From contig NZ_LZSO01000029.1 of assembly GCF_001665785.1 (NCBI RefSeq), forward strand, positions 149,975 to 213,974: a stretch of DNA of 64,000 nt, in the 5' to 3' direction. This document shows, in pieces, positions 25,028-33,559 of this stretch. Both the position numbers and the translations under genes were made by a program. Source of the DNA: Mycolicibacterium peregrinum. Lineage in GTDB: Bacteria > Actinomycetota > Actinomycetes > Mycobacteriales > Mycobacteriaceae. Every line of letters begins with the position of its first letter. Position 1 is the first letter of the stretch. The notes beneath the pieces are model-generated. The model was not told the DNA's origin, did no database searches, and was given only the letters and a program-made list of their open reading frames with translations.

Positions 25028-26461
25028 TCAGCGCGGGGCAGCCGTCGGTGCAGGCGGCGGTGCGCCACCGGCCGGGAGCGGCACCTGCGGCACTCCTGGG
25101 GTACCGACCGCGCCGGCCAGCCAGGGCAGCGTGGTGCTCAACACTTGTTCGGCGAACGGCCAGTCGTGCTTGCCCGGCAGCGCCGTGATCGCGCAGGTGA
25201 TGCCGTGGCTGCGCCCCAGGTCGCACAGGGAGTGCGCCGCCTCGGTCTGATCGCCGGGGTTGCCCCCGGCGTCCTGCCCACCGAGGCCGATCGCATCGGG
25301 ATTGGCCGGATGCGCCCCGTGTTTGACCGGGGCGTCGGAGGAGATCACGAACCAGCCGGACACGCCCTGGTATCTGCCGTGTTTGTCGATCGCGGTGGCC
25401 GGGTCGAAGGTGGCCCAGGCGGCGGAGTCCCCGCCGTACAGGCGCGCGATGGTCTGCTCCCTGGTCCCCGTATTCGGGCCGGTGTCTCCGGCGATGTCGA
25501 CGAACGAACTGAACAGCTCGGGATGCATCACGGTCAGATCCACCGCGCAGGTTCCGCCCATCGACCAGCCGACCACACCCCAGCCGGTGTCGCGCACGCC
25601 GAAGGTACTGGTCAGATACGGCGGTACATCCTTGGTGAGATGGTCGGCGACATTCCCGCGCGGACCGTTGACGCATTCGGTGTCGTTGTTGAAGGAGCCG
25701 CCGACGTCGACGAAGACGAACACCGGGGTGTTGCCGCCGTGCTCGGCGGCGAAAGCGTCGATGGTGGCGATCGCGTTGCCGCTGCGCGCCCAATCGGCCG
25801 GGGTGTTGAACTCGCCGGCGATCATCATCACCACGGGAAGCGCGGGCGCCGATGGCGCAAACCAGGCCGGCGGTAGGTACACGAGTTCGTCGCGGTGCTT
25901 GAAGCCGGACTCATCGGCGGGAATCGTGACGGACACCAACTCGCCATGGGACGGAATCTCGCCTCGCTGACGCTGGTCGAGAGCGGTGGCGAGGTCGGTC
26001 TCATCTGGTAACGGGCCGGCCGTCAATTCGTTCCACAGGGCGGTGACCGTGGGAAAGTAGCCGACCCAGAGGTTGACCGCGACACCCACACTGAGCAGGC
26101 ACAAGGGAACCGCGGCCACCGAGGCGGTCCGCCGGCGCCAGCGACTACCGCGCCAGCCCAGGGCCAGCACGGCCACCACCAACCCGGTCAGCCCGATCCA
26201 GATCCACAACGCCGCCGGTGCGGGATCACCCGCGAGCCCCTGCGAATGGACGAACCAGCGGGCCCACGTCGTCAGGCCGAGGCCCACCGCGATCGCACAC
26301 GGCAGCCAGATCAGGCGCCAGCGCCGGGTGCGCCAGCCGATCGCCGCGATCAGCGCCACGCCCGCCAGCGCCCACAATGTCGGGGGCAGCCAACCGTGCA
26401 GCAGCGACACTCCTCGGTATGCCGGGGGTACCTGATCCGCTGCCGTCAACATCGTTGTCAC
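25028..26461 (-). CDS. Membrane-anchored alpha/beta hydrolase (esterase D / antigen-85-like)
   Basis: A 477-residue protein with four hydrophobic N-terminal helices (about residues 20-150: LWALAGVALIAAIGW, LIWLPCAIAVGLGL, ALWIWIGLTGLVVAVLALGW, AAVPLCLLSVGVAVNLWVGY) and an extracytoplasmic hydrolase domain. The nucleophile elbow is GWSMGGTCAVDL, and the late GKHDW segment can supply His. The fold resembles esterase D/mycolyltransferase proteins. It ends with a Pro/Ala tail. It lies between the XPB helicase and its usual neighbour. Action on mycolate or other envelope esters is possible but unproved. Confidence 0.82.
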   Translation of the reverse strand: MTTMLTAADQVPPAYRGVSLLHGWLPPTLWALAGVALIAAIGWRTRRWRLIWLPCAIAVGLGLTTWARWFVHSQGLAGDPAPAALWIWIGLTGLVVAVLALGWRGSRWRRRTASVAAVPLCLLSVGVAVNLWVGYFPTVTALWNELTAGPLPDETDLATALDQRQRGEIPSHGELVSVTIPADESGFKHRDELVYLPPAWFAPSAPALPVVMMIAGEFNTPADWARSGNAIATIDAFAAEHGGNTPVFVFVDVGGSFNNDTECVNGPRGNVADHLTKDVPPYLTSTFGVRDTGWGVVGWSMGGTCAVDLTVMHPELFSSFVDIAGDTGPNTGTREQTIARLYGGDSAAWATFDPATAIDKHGRYQGVSGWFVISSDAPVKHGAHPANPDAIGLGGQDAGGNPGDQTEAAHSLCDLGRSHGITCAITALPGKHDWPFAEQVLSTTLPWLAGAVGTPGVPQVPLPAGGAPPPAPTAAPR

Positions 26462-26505
26462 ATCGCCATATTGGTGAACCGCTCTGTGAGCGCGCTGTGT
26501 CGTGG

Positions 26506-28764
26506 TTAGTCGGAGTCGGCCGACACCACCGACGTGACCCGGTGGATGGCGAACTCGCGGACCCGCCCGGCGGCCGGATCGAACGCGGTCAACTGGCCGC
26601 CGCGCACATTGACGGGGGACACCACCCGCTGCGTGGCCACCCCGGCCGGGTCGACGTAGCCGATCACCACGGAGGTCTGATTGATCGCGGCCTCCTGCAA
26701 CTGGGTGATGGCCATCGCCGGATCGAGGCGCACGCTGGCGAACGGACCGGCGGCCACCTTGCGCAGCACCGCGACGATCGCACCCAGGGTCTGGGCGGTC
26801 GGCGGAGTGGACGGCCGGTAGACGCGGCGCCGAGACGGTGCGACGACGCGTGCGCCGCGGGCCCTGATGTCGACGACGGTGCCGGTGGAATCCTCGGCAG
26901 CCGGGGCGAATCCGGCCTCACGCAACACTGTCAGTACGTCGGCGATGGGTGCCTGGGACACCGCCACGGTCGGCGCCAGCAGTCGCAGCTCGAGGCGGTC
27001 GGCACCGGGTGAGGCCACCGCCTGAGCCAGCAGGGCCGGATCCTCACATCGCAGGAACGACGTGGCCATGCCGACCCGCAGCTGGCCGTGCCGGCGGGCG
27101 ACGTCGTCGATCAGATATGTCAACCCTTGCGGTACCGGAGTTTTCGAGTGCTTCTCGAACAGGGTGTGCAGCTCGCTGGCGGTCCGCCCGGCATCGAGGG
27201 CGCGCCGGATCGACGCTTCGCTGATCCGGTAGACCATCGCCGCGCCCGCCGATTCGACGGTGGCCACCTCAGCCAGGTGCTCGGCCAGATCCCGCTCCAG
27301 CGGACCGGGCACGATCACCGTCAGGTCGGCCTGCAGCAGGAAGTGGTCGAGCGGTTTGGGCAGTGCCTTGGCCATCGCGGCCAGCACGTCCTCGTCGGGA
27401 TCGCCGGCGAGCAGACCGCGGGCCGGGGTGCTGATCGCGCCGCGGCCCACCATGCCCAGCGCGTGCGCCTCGGCGAGCAACCCGCTGACGGTGCCCGGTT
27501 GCAGGCGCACCGCCCAGCGTGGCCGCCGCCAGACCATCGCCCTGGCAGCCTCCGCACCGTCGACCCCGGTGCCCGGAGCCAGCTCGGCCAACACACTCAG
27601 CAGCAGCCTGCGGTCCAGGGGAGCTGCCGTCGAATACAGCGAATCCGACAGTGCGGCAAAGGGTTTGTTGTCCGGACCGCGGCTACCGATCAGAGCAGGT
27701 CGGGCCGGCAGGTCCAGCCAGGTCGAGGCCAACAGGTGCCAGCGGGTGGCGGTGGTGGACTCGACGAACCGGTCGGCGGCCACCGTCGGCGCCCAATACG
27801 GCCCGGTCCCGTCACCCGGGTCCGGTTCGGGCATCCCGGCCGCGATCAGCCCCGCCCCGGCGGCCAGTTCCAGCAGCAGTCCCAACCGGGGTTCCTCGAC
27901 GCCGGTGGTCTTGGCCAACCGTTTCACGTCACGAACCCCGAGGCCGCCGTTGCGCAACTCGGGAACCGGTGTGCTGCCGAGAGTTTCGATGATCAGATCG
28001 ATCTCGCGCAGCAGGTCGATCGCCGCTCCGGCGGCCGCTGCGTCCACATCGGCAGGTGTCGTCGACGACGTCTGAAGCACCGGAGTGGTCAACTCGACCG
28101 GGCCGGGAGCCTCGCCCCGCATCACCTGGCCCACCAACCGCGGCAGGATCACGGTGTCGTCGTCGATCCGGCGCAGCAGCCCGGCTTCCAGTAGCCGCGG
28201 CACCGGCCGGTCCGGCGGGGTGTCCGGCGCCGCGTCGCGGGTGCGGCCCACCGGCGAACCCTCCAGCAACCGCGCCAGCAGATCGTTCTGTGCGTCGTCG
28301 AGCCCGTCGAGCAGGGCGGCGATCTCCTCGGCACTGTGCGCGGTGACCTCGGCGGTGGCCTGACCGACATACCAGGGCAGGCCGGTGGCCACCTCGGGCG
28401 CCACCCGGACCTCGGCCTCGCCCCACACCAGGGCCCGCTCGCGCAGATCGTCCAGCGCGTCGCCCAGATCGTTCGCGCCGACCCGGTCGCCCAACAGCTC
28501 GCCCAGCTGAGACACCGGCACGGCGTGGGCGTCGGCGTGCAGGACCAGCAGCGCATCCAGGACGGCCAACCGCCGAAAGTCCAGGGAATCGGTGGCAGCC
28601 TTGACCGACTGACGTGACGTCGCACGCGCGGCGAGCGCGGCGATGGTTCCCGGTGGCGGCTGGCTCAGGTCGGGCCGCAGCTCCAGCAGGCGGATCAGGG
28701 CCTTGTCATCGCGGTCAGACAGCCAGGCACCCAACGGGAATCCGGGAGTCTTTGCGGCGGTCAT
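26506..28764 (-). CDS. Helicase-associated domain protein (Rv0862c-like)
   Basis: A 752-residue protein orthologous to Rv0862c (756 residues by memory). It lacks helicase ATPase motifs. An N-terminal Leu/Ala-rich winged-helix-rich region is followed by a Helicase_C_3/XPB-Ssl2-like domain at about 440-590 (KPLDHFLLQADLTVIVPGPL, VYRISEASIRRALDAGRTASE), and a C-terminal WYL-like region near 650-752 (TSVVIGYVDPAGVATQRVVS). ATG 28764 fits the family start MTAAKTPGFPLGAWL. Proximity to the XPB helicase suggests a common DNA-repair role, inferred from context. Confidence 0.88.
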   Translation of the reverse strand: MTAAKTPGFPLGAWLSDRDDKALIRLLELRPDLSQPPPGTIAALAARATSRQSVKAATDSLDFRRLAVLDALLVLHADAHAVPVSQLGELLGDRVGANDLGDALDDLRERALVWGEAEVRVAPEVATGLPWYVGQATAEVTAHSAEEIAALLDGLDDAQNDLLARLLEGSPVGRTRDAAPDTPPDRPVPRLLEAGLLRRIDDDTVILPRLVGQVMRGEAPGPVELTTPVLQTSSTTPADVDAAAAGAAIDLLREIDLIIETLGSTPVPELRNGGLGVRDVKRLAKTTGVEEPRLGLLLELAAGAGLIAAGMPEPDPGDGTGPYWAPTVAADRFVESTTATRWHLLASTWLDLPARPALIGSRGPDNKPFAALSDSLYSTAAPLDRRLLLSVLAELAPGTGVDGAEAARAMVWRRPRWAVRLQPGTVSGLLAEAHALGMVGRGAISTPARGLLAGDPDEDVLAAMAKALPKPLDHFLLQADLTVIVPGPLERDLAEHLAEVATVESAGAAMVYRISEASIRRALDAGRTASELHTLFEKHSKTPVPQGLTYLIDDVARRHGQLRVGMATSFLRCEDPALLAQAVASPGADRLELRLLAPTVAVSQAPIADVLTVLREAGFAPAAEDSTGTVVDIRARGARVVAPSRRRVYRPSTPPTAQTLGAIVAVLRKVAAGPFASVRLDPAMAITQLQEAAINQTSVVIGYVDPAGVATQRVVSPVNVRGGQLTAFDPAAGRVREFAIHRVTSVVSADSD

Positions 28765-28873
28765 ATCCTGACCAGCGTAAAGCAGCCCGGGAGATCCCTC
28801 TCCTGGCTCTCCCCCGCAAGCGGGAGGGACCCCCAGCCCGCCGGTCTCGCCTCCGGTGAAGGAGCCTGCCACA

Positions 28874-29071
28874 ATGTGGAGCGTGGCTGACAACAAGAAG
28901 AACCATTACGTCGACAACGGCTGGCCCGTGCTCTCCGACGGCGATGATCACGCCGTGAGTGAGCTCGCCACCGACCGCACCGGCGCGCTGTCCCCGTTCG
29001 GCGACGTCACCTTTCCGTTGCCGGCCGAGGAACTGCCCTTCATCCAGTCGGCCACCGTCGTCAACAGGTAG
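28874..29071 (+). CDS. Small conserved protein preceding moaC
   Basis: A 65-residue acidic protein, MWSVADNKKNHYVDNGWPVL, likely the counterpart of Rv0863. ATG 28874 or GTG 28883 (VADNKKNHYVDNGWPVL) are both plausible starts. It ends 2 bases before the moaC start, so it leads the moaC2-mog-moaE2 unit. No motif is recognised. The 109-base gap upstream, divergent from the helicase-associated gene, should hold the operon promoter. Confidence 0.65.
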   Translation: MWSVADNKKNHYVDNGWPVLSDGDDHAVSELATDRTGALSPFGDVTFPLPAEELPFIQSATVVNR

Positions 29072-29073
29072 TA

Positions 29074-29550
29074 GTGGGACTGTCGCACCTCGACGAGTCC
29101 GGCGCGGCGCACATGGTCGACGTCACGGCCAAGGACGTCACCTTGCGCATCGCGGTGGCCGTGGGCACGTTGCACACGCGGCCGGACGTGGTGGCTCTCA
29201 TCGCCTCGGGCGGCCTGCCAAAGGGTGACGCCCTGGCCACCGCTCGCGTGGCCGGGATCCTGGCCGCCAAGCGGACTCCCGAGTTGATCCCGCTGTGCCA
29301 CCAGCTTGCGCTGACCGGCGTCGACGTGGACTTCGACGCCCGCGACGCCGAGGTGACCGTTACCGCCACCGTGCGCAGCACCGACCGCACCGGCGTCGAG
29401 ATGGAAGCCCTGACCGCGGTGAGCGTGGCCGCGCTGACGCTGTACGACATGATCAAGGCCGTCGACCCCGCCGCGCGCATCGACGACATCAAGGTGTTGC
29501 GCAAAGAAGGCGGTAAAACGGGATTGTGGGAAAGAACTACTCAGCAGTGA
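29074..29550 (+). CDS. moaC2: Cyclic pyranopterin monophosphate synthase MoaC
   Basis: A 158-residue MoaC that converts the MoaA product (3',8-cyclo-7,8-dihydro-GTP) to cyclic pyranopterin monophosphate, the first stable molybdenum-cofactor precursor. Signature segments are HMVDVTAKDVTLRIA, the active-site IPLCHQLALTGVDV and TGVEMEALTAVSVAALTLYD, with the catalytic C-terminal Lys region. It begins at GTG 29074, two bases after the small upstream gene, and overlaps mog by 4 bases (GTGA). Confidence 0.95.
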   Translation: MGLSHLDESGAAHMVDVTAKDVTLRIAVAVGTLHTRPDVVALIASGGLPKGDALATARVAGILAAKRTPELIPLCHQLALTGVDVDFDARDAEVTVTATVRSTDRTGVEMEALTAVSVAALTLYDMIKAVDPAARIDDIKVLRKEGGKTGLWERTTQQ

Positions 29551-30029
29551 CGCGTTCGGCGCGGGTCATCATCGCCTCCACCCGTGCCGCAGCAGGGGTG
29601 TACGACGACCGGACCGGCCCCCTCATCGTCGGCTGGCTCTCCGATCGCGGTTATGACGTCACCGAGCAGATGGTGGTCGCCGACGGGCACGCGGTCGGCG
29701 ATGCCCTGCGCGCCGCGCTGGCCGAGCGCGTCGACCTGATCATCACCTCCGGTGGCACCGGCATCTCACCTACCGATGCGACGCCGGAATCCACGATGGC
29801 TGTACTCGACTATCAAATCCCCGGCCTGGCCGACGCCATCCGTCGCGCCGGCGTGCACAAGGTGCCCACCGCGGTGTTGTCCCGCGGGGTCTGCGGCGTC
29901 GCCGGGCGCACTCTGGTCATCAACCTGCCCGGGTCGCCGGGTGGGGTCAAGGACGGGCTTGGGGTGCTGGCCGGCGTGCTGGAGCACGCACTGGACCAGC
30001 TGGGCGGAAAGGACCATCTGACGAGATGA
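29547..30029 (+). CDS. mog: Molybdopterin adenylyltransferase-type protein Mog/MoaB
   Basis: A 160-residue molybdopterin-binding protein (MoaB/Mog family) that adenylylates molybdopterin before metal insertion. The TSGGTGISPTDATPE motif and VINLPGSPGGVKDGL are diagnostic. GTG 29547, overlapping the moaC stop as GTGA, gives the length of the M. tuberculosis Rv0865 product; an earlier in-frame GTG at 29526 would lie inside moaC. It overlaps moaE2 by 4 bases. Confidence 0.93.
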   Translation: MTRSARVIIASTRAAAGVYDDRTGPLIVGWLSDRGYDVTEQMVVADGHAVGDALRAALAERVDLIITSGGTGISPTDATPESTMAVLDYQIPGLADAIRRAGVHKVPTAVLSRGVCGVAGRTLVINLPGSPGGVKDGLGVLAGVLEHALDQLGGKDHLTR

Positions 30030-30454
30030 GCGCAACCGTCGTACGTGTCGACCTGACCGAGACGCCGATCTCGTTGACCGAATACGAGGCGCTGGTGGCC
30101 CATGAGGCGGCCGGAGCCGTGGTCGGCTTCTCCGGGGTGGTGCGTGATCACGACGGTGGCCGTGCGGTCATCCGGCTCGACTACTCCGCGCACCCCAACG
30201 CACTTCAGACCTTGGCGGAAGTTGCCGCCGAAGTCGCCGCACAGTCCACCGGGGTACGGGCGATCGCGGTCAGCCACCGCATCGGCACCCTGCAAATAGG
30301 AGACGCCGCCCTGGTGGCCGCCGTGGCAGCGGACCATCGCAGGGCGGCGTTCGAAACCTGTGCCCGTCTCGTCGATACCGTCAAAGAGCGGCTTCCGGTG
30401 TGGAAGCACCAGTACTTCTCCGACGGCACCGACGAATGGGTCGGTTCGGCCTGA
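30026..30454 (+). CDS. moaE2: Molybdopterin synthase catalytic subunit MoaE
   Basis: A 142-residue MoaE, the large subunit that transfers sulfur from thiocarboxylated MoaD to the pterin. Segments GAVVGFSGVVRDHDGG, IRLDYSAHPNA, AVSHRIGTLQIGD and the C-terminal VPVWKHQYFSDGTDEWVG-like stretch (here LPVWKHQYFSDG) are typical, with the catalytic Lys in KHQ. It closes the small protein-moaC2-mog-moaE2 operon and converges on rpfA with 3 bases between stops. Confidence 0.95.
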   Translation: MSATVVRVDLTETPISLTEYEALVAHEAAGAVVGFSGVVRDHDGGRAVIRLDYSAHPNALQTLAEVAAEVAAQSTGVRAIAVSHRIGTLQIGDAALVAAVAADHRRAAFETCARLVDTVKERLPVWKHQYFSDGTDEWVGSA

Positions 30455-30457
30455 AAC

Positions 30458-31228
30458 TCAGCCGTTGATGACGATGTTGCCGTCGATGCCCTGCTTCTCG
30501 ATGGCCTGCTGGATCTGATCGAAGTAGCTGACCGGCTGTACCGCAGGGGCGGGAGCAGGCGCTTCTTCAGGAGCCGGAGCCGGTGCCTCAGGTGCGGGCA
30601 CCTGCAACGCGGCGTCGGCGATCGGAGCGGCCTCAGGGGCAGGGGCAAGCGCAGCGTCCATCGGAGCGGCTTCGGGTGCCGGAGCCGGGGCCTCAGGGGC
30701 CGGCGGCAGCGCCTCGGGGCCGGCCGGAAGCGGGGCGTCCATTGGGGCTGCCTCGGGTGCCGGGGCGGGAGCCTCGGGCGGAGGCGGCAGTTCGCCGTTG
30801 ACCGCAGGTGCATCCAGTGGGGCAGCGGGAGCGGGTTCGTTGACCACGTTGCGTGGGGTGGCGCTGGAGAGGCCGCGTCCACAGACCGGCCAAGCGCCCT
30901 TGCCCTGGCCGGCCAGCACGCGCTCGGCCACGGCGATCTGCTGTTCCTTGGTGGCCATGTAGGCGTTGGGTGCGTACTCGCCGCCGCCGTGGGATGCCCA
31001 CGTGCTGGGGGAGAACTGCAGGCCGCCGTGGTAGCCGTTGCCGGTGTTGATCGCCCAGTTACCACCGGACTCACAACGTGCCACGGTGTCCCACTCGCCG
31101 TCGGTCGCCGCCATCGCCTGGCTGGCCATCGCGAGGCTGCCGCCTGCGATCGCAGCGCCGGTCACGGCGATCTTCGCGACGTTCTTGGCTGATGAAGACG
31201 TGGTGGGCTTGCGATGCCGTCCACTCAT
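30458..31228 (-). CDS. rpfA: Resuscitation-promoting factor RpfA
   Basis: A 256-residue secreted transglycosylase-like protein acting on peptidoglycan to aid regrowth from dormancy. A signal peptide with KIAVTGAAIAGGSLAM is cleaved near residue 40. The Rpf domain follows at about 41-115 (ATDGEWDTVARCESGGNWAI, with catalytic Glu53). Then comes a Pro/Ala/Glu repeat region built on PEAPAPAPEAAPMDA to about 225, and a C-terminal VSYFDQIQQAIEKQGIDGN. The repeat region is shorter than in M. tuberculosis RpfA. Expression is likely controlled by a c-di-AMP riboswitch in the leader and a Crp-like site further upstream. Confidence 0.95.
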   Translation of the reverse strand: MSGRHRKPTTSSSAKNVAKIAVTGAAIAGGSLAMASQAMAATDGEWDTVARCESGGNWAINTGNGYHGGLQFSPSTWASHGGGEYAPNAYMATKEQQIAVAERVLAGQGKGAWPVCGRGLSSATPRNVVNEPAPAAPLDAPAVNGELPPPPEAPAPAPEAAPMDAPLPAGPEALPPAPEAPAPAPEAAPMDAALAPAPEAAPIADAALQVPAPEAPAPAPEEAPAPAPAVQPVSYFDQIQQAIEKQGIDGNIVING

Positions 31229-31238
31229 AAGCGTGAAG

Positions 31239-31430
31239 GTCCTCTCGTATGCGCCCACGAGGTCAGCTGTCGGGTTCGGGTGGGAGAGGTCACCCGGCCG
31301 TCGTCGTCGAAACTCTGACGGCTTCACCCCAAGGGGCCGCAAGCGGCTCCTGGTCCTGAAGTAAATCGGTGGACCGGTTGGGTCCCCCGCCTCCATCCTT
31401 GTTGTTCGTCGTTAACCCCCGCCCGATGGA
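31239..31430 (-). promoter_or_regulatory. c-di-AMP (ydaO/yuaA) riboswitch in the rpfA leader
   Basis: On the minus strand the leader carries the conserved ydaO pieces in order: GCGGGGGACCCAA, then TTGGGGTGAAG, then CCCGAACCCGACAGCTGACC followed by CTCGTGGGCGCATACGAGAGG. This matches the Bacillus ydaO consensus as remembered, and ydaO motifs upstream of rpf genes are known in actinobacteria. The probable ribosome site GAGAGGA (about 31240-31246) lies inside the last aptamer helix, about 11 bases before the rpfA ATG. This suggests that ligand binding directly masks translation initiation, or works together with a transcriptional mechanism. Confidence 0.88.
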
Positions 31431-31653
31431 TGGAGCTCGGCGCTTCGGTATGAGGGTGGGCCAACTGATTAGGGTCCGTTGACTTGGGAATGAACGGTAA
31501 CTGCTGCCCGCTATCTCGTCACCTTTAGCGGCCTCGGGCGTTTTCGATCCGAGCAAACTCTAAAAGTTGTTTAAAGGTGCAGGTTGTTTCTGCGTTGTCG
31601 CAGGTGGGTGAGGCGCTCCACCCGGCCGTAGCCAGCTCGTGACCATTTCGTTA

Positions 31654-31669
31654 TGTGATGCAAATCACG
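31654..31669. promoter_or_regulatory. Crp-like site upstream of rpfA
   Basis: TGTGATGCAAATCACG fits the mycobacterial Crp (Rv3676 type) consensus TGTGA-N6-TCACA with one end mismatch. It lies 426 bases before the rpfA start, upstream of the riboswitch leader, where a promoter would be expected. Crp control of rpfA is established in M. tuberculosis. The rest of the 31229-31669 gap holds the promoter and riboswitch, with no protein gene. Confidence 0.75.
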
Positions 31670-31933
31670 TTAGCCGCCGGCGAAGGGGGGTAACACATCG
31701 ACCGTCTGCTGCGTTGATATCGGCTTGCTCATATCGCGGACGGCCACCCCGTCCGCCAGGTATGAGCAGCGCTTTAGCACGCGCCCGAGCTCCGCGTCGC
31801 GACCGCTGAGATGCTCGACGAGCGTCGCGATCGTGCTGCCCTCGGCCAAACCTAACGTTTCCGTATCAACTCCCGCCGCCGCGGCGGCAGCAGCGAAATA
31901 GCGGACCGTCACGGCCACGGTGTGCCCTGTCAT
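31670..31933 (-). CDS. moaD2: Molybdopterin synthase sulfur-carrier subunit MoaD
   Basis: An 87-residue beta-grasp protein ending in the required Gly-Gly (LPPFAGG), the site that is adenylated and thiocarboxylated. N-terminal TVAVTVRYFAAAAAAAGVDT is typical. Its ATG directly abuts the moaA2 stop, so moaA2-moaD2 are coupled. It works with MoaE2, encoded in the convergent operon beyond rpfA. Confidence 0.93.
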   Translation of the reverse strand: MTGHTVAVTVRYFAAAAAAAGVDTETLGLAEGSTIATLVEHLSGRDAELGRVLKRCSYLADGVAVRDMSKPISTQQTVDVLPPFAGG

Positions 31934-33007
31934 CTAGCCGCCGATCGCGCTCATCGGCCGGGCCGGCTGCACGAAATCAGGGTTGTTGATGCCGTGCCCG
32001 GCGGGCTTGCCCCACATTGCCGTCCGCCAGGCCGCCTCGATGTCGGCGTCGTCGGCGCCACCGCGCAGCAGGGCGCGCAGATCGCTCTCCTCGGTGGAGA
32101 ACAGGCAGCTGCGGATCTGGCCGTCGGCGGTCAGCCTGGTGCGGTCACAGGCCGAACAGAAGGCGTGCGACACCGAGGCGATCACCCCGACGGTGCCCGC
32201 GGGGTGCCCGGCGCCGGCGGCGACCTGCCACAGCTCGGCGGGCGCCGAGCCGCGCGGCCTCGGATCGGTCCGCAGGTCGAAGTGCTTCTGGAGGGTGGCC
32301 AGGATGGTGTCGGCGTCGATCACCGTGCCGCGCTGCCAGGTGTGGCCGGCGTCCAGGGGCATCTGTTCGATGATCCGTAGTTGGTATCCGTGGTCCAGGC
32401 AGTAGCCCAACAGGGTCACGGCGTCGTCGAGGCCCGACACCGGATCCAGCACGGCGTTGACCTTCACCGGCGCCAACCCGGCCGCCTTGGCCGCCGCCAG
32501 TCCGTCCAGCACGTCGGCCAGCCGGTCCCGACGGGTGATGCGGGCGAAGTGGGCGGCGTCGACGCTGTCCAGGGAGACGTTGATCCGGTCCAGTCCGGCC
32601 TGCCGCAGACCGGCCGCGCGCCGGGCCAGCCCGATGCCGTTGGTGGTCAGCGTGATCTCCGGGCGGGGTCGCAGTGCTGCCGCGGCAGCCACCACATCCT
32701 CCAGATGGCGGGTGACCAATGGTTCGCCGCCGGTGAACCGCACGCTGGTGATGCCCAGGCGGGTGACGGCGATGCGCAACAGCCGGCTCAGCTCGGCAGT
32801 GCTCAGGAGAGCCTCGCCGGGCAGCCAGTCCAGGCCCTCGGCGGGCATGCAGTACGTACAGCGCAGATTGCACTTGTCGGTCAGTGAGACCCGAAGATCG
32901 GTGGCCACCCGACCGTAGGTGTCGACCAGCGGCCCCGTTGTGGGGGCCGGGTCGAGAGGCGGGGCGGACCTGTTCACCGAGGGCAGCCCGAGCGAGGTCA
33001 GGGTCAT
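31934..33007 (-). CDS. moaA2: GTP 3',8-cyclase MoaA (radical SAM)
   Basis: A 357-residue radical-SAM enzyme starting molybdenum-cofactor synthesis from GTP. The first cluster motif CNLRCTYC uses Cys46, Cys50 and Cys53; the second cluster near the C-terminus uses FCSACDRTRLTADGQIRSC. The SAM-binding RFTGGEPLV and C-terminal Gly-Gly are also present. ATG 33007 overlaps the stop of the upstream YccF gene (ATGA, 33004-33007). It is translated ahead of moaD2. Confidence 0.95.
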   Translation of the reverse strand: MTLTSLGLPSVNRSAPPLDPAPTTGPLVDTYGRVATDLRVSLTDKCNLRCTYCMPAEGLDWLPGEALLSTAELSRLLRIAVTRLGITSVRFTGGEPLVTRHLEDVVAAAAALRPRPEITLTTNGIGLARRAAGLRQAGLDRINVSLDSVDAAHFARITRRDRLADVLDGLAAAKAAGLAPVKVNAVLDPVSGLDDAVTLLGYCLDHGYQLRIIEQMPLDAGHTWQRGTVIDADTILATLQKHFDLRTDPRPRGSAPAELWQVAAGAGHPAGTVGVIASVSHAFCSACDRTRLTADGQIRSCLFSTEESDLRALLRGGADDADIEAAWRTAMWGKPAGHGINNPDFVQPARPMSAIGG

Positions 33008-33396
33008 ACCGCGGCCTTGAGCGAGTCGACGGGGACGATCTCCTTGCCCAGCGGCACCAGCGAGACCGGGATCAGCTTGAGATCGGCCAGTGCCAACGGG
33101 ATACCGATGATCGTCACCGCCATGGCCACCGCGCTCACCAGATGCCCCAGCGCCAGCCACCAGCCGAACAGGACGATCCAGATGATGTTGCCGACCAGGG
33201 CGCCGGGTCGGGTTCCCGGCTTGTCCACGATGGTGCGGCCGAACGGCCACAGGGCATATGAGGCGATGCGCAGCGAGGCGAACCCGAACGGGATGGTGAT
33301 GATCAGGACGAAACAGATCAGCGCGGCCAATAGATATCCCAGCGCCAACCACAGGCCGCCGAAGATCAACCAGATGATGTTCAGGATCACTCGCAT
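33004..33396 (-). CDS. YccF domain membrane protein
   Basis: A 130-residue membrane protein with paired YccF (DUF307) repeats: ILNIIWLIFGGLWLALGYLL and NIIWIVLFGWWLALGHLV, each followed by further hydrophobic helices and an IPFG/IPLA turn. It is the first gene of the yccF-moaA2-moaD2 unit, matching Rv0870c next to moaA2. The function is unknown. Confidence 0.9.
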   Translation of the reverse strand: MRVILNIIWLIFGGLWLALGYLLAALICFVLIITIPFGFASLRIASYALWPFGRTIVDKPGTRPGALVGNIIWIVLFGWWLALGHLVSAVAMAVTIIGIPLALADLKLIPVSLVPLGKEIVPVDSLKAAV

Positions 33397-33559
33397 TACC
33401 GGCGCATCTCTCTCCCAGAGGTGGTTCCAAGCCTACCGAGTAATAGGGGTGAAGCACCCAGTCAGGTCCGAGTAGGATCGCTCCATCGCGTCCCGGCGCT
33501 GACGGGGCGCGAGCTTTATGTGTGTAGGTAGTTCTGACAAGACGAGCGGGTGAGTAGCA

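Noticed and set aside
28807..28830. C-rich/G-rich hairpin before the small moaC-leading gene
   Set aside because: The arms pair only with an internal bulge and there is no T-tract; it is common GC-rich intergenic sequence.
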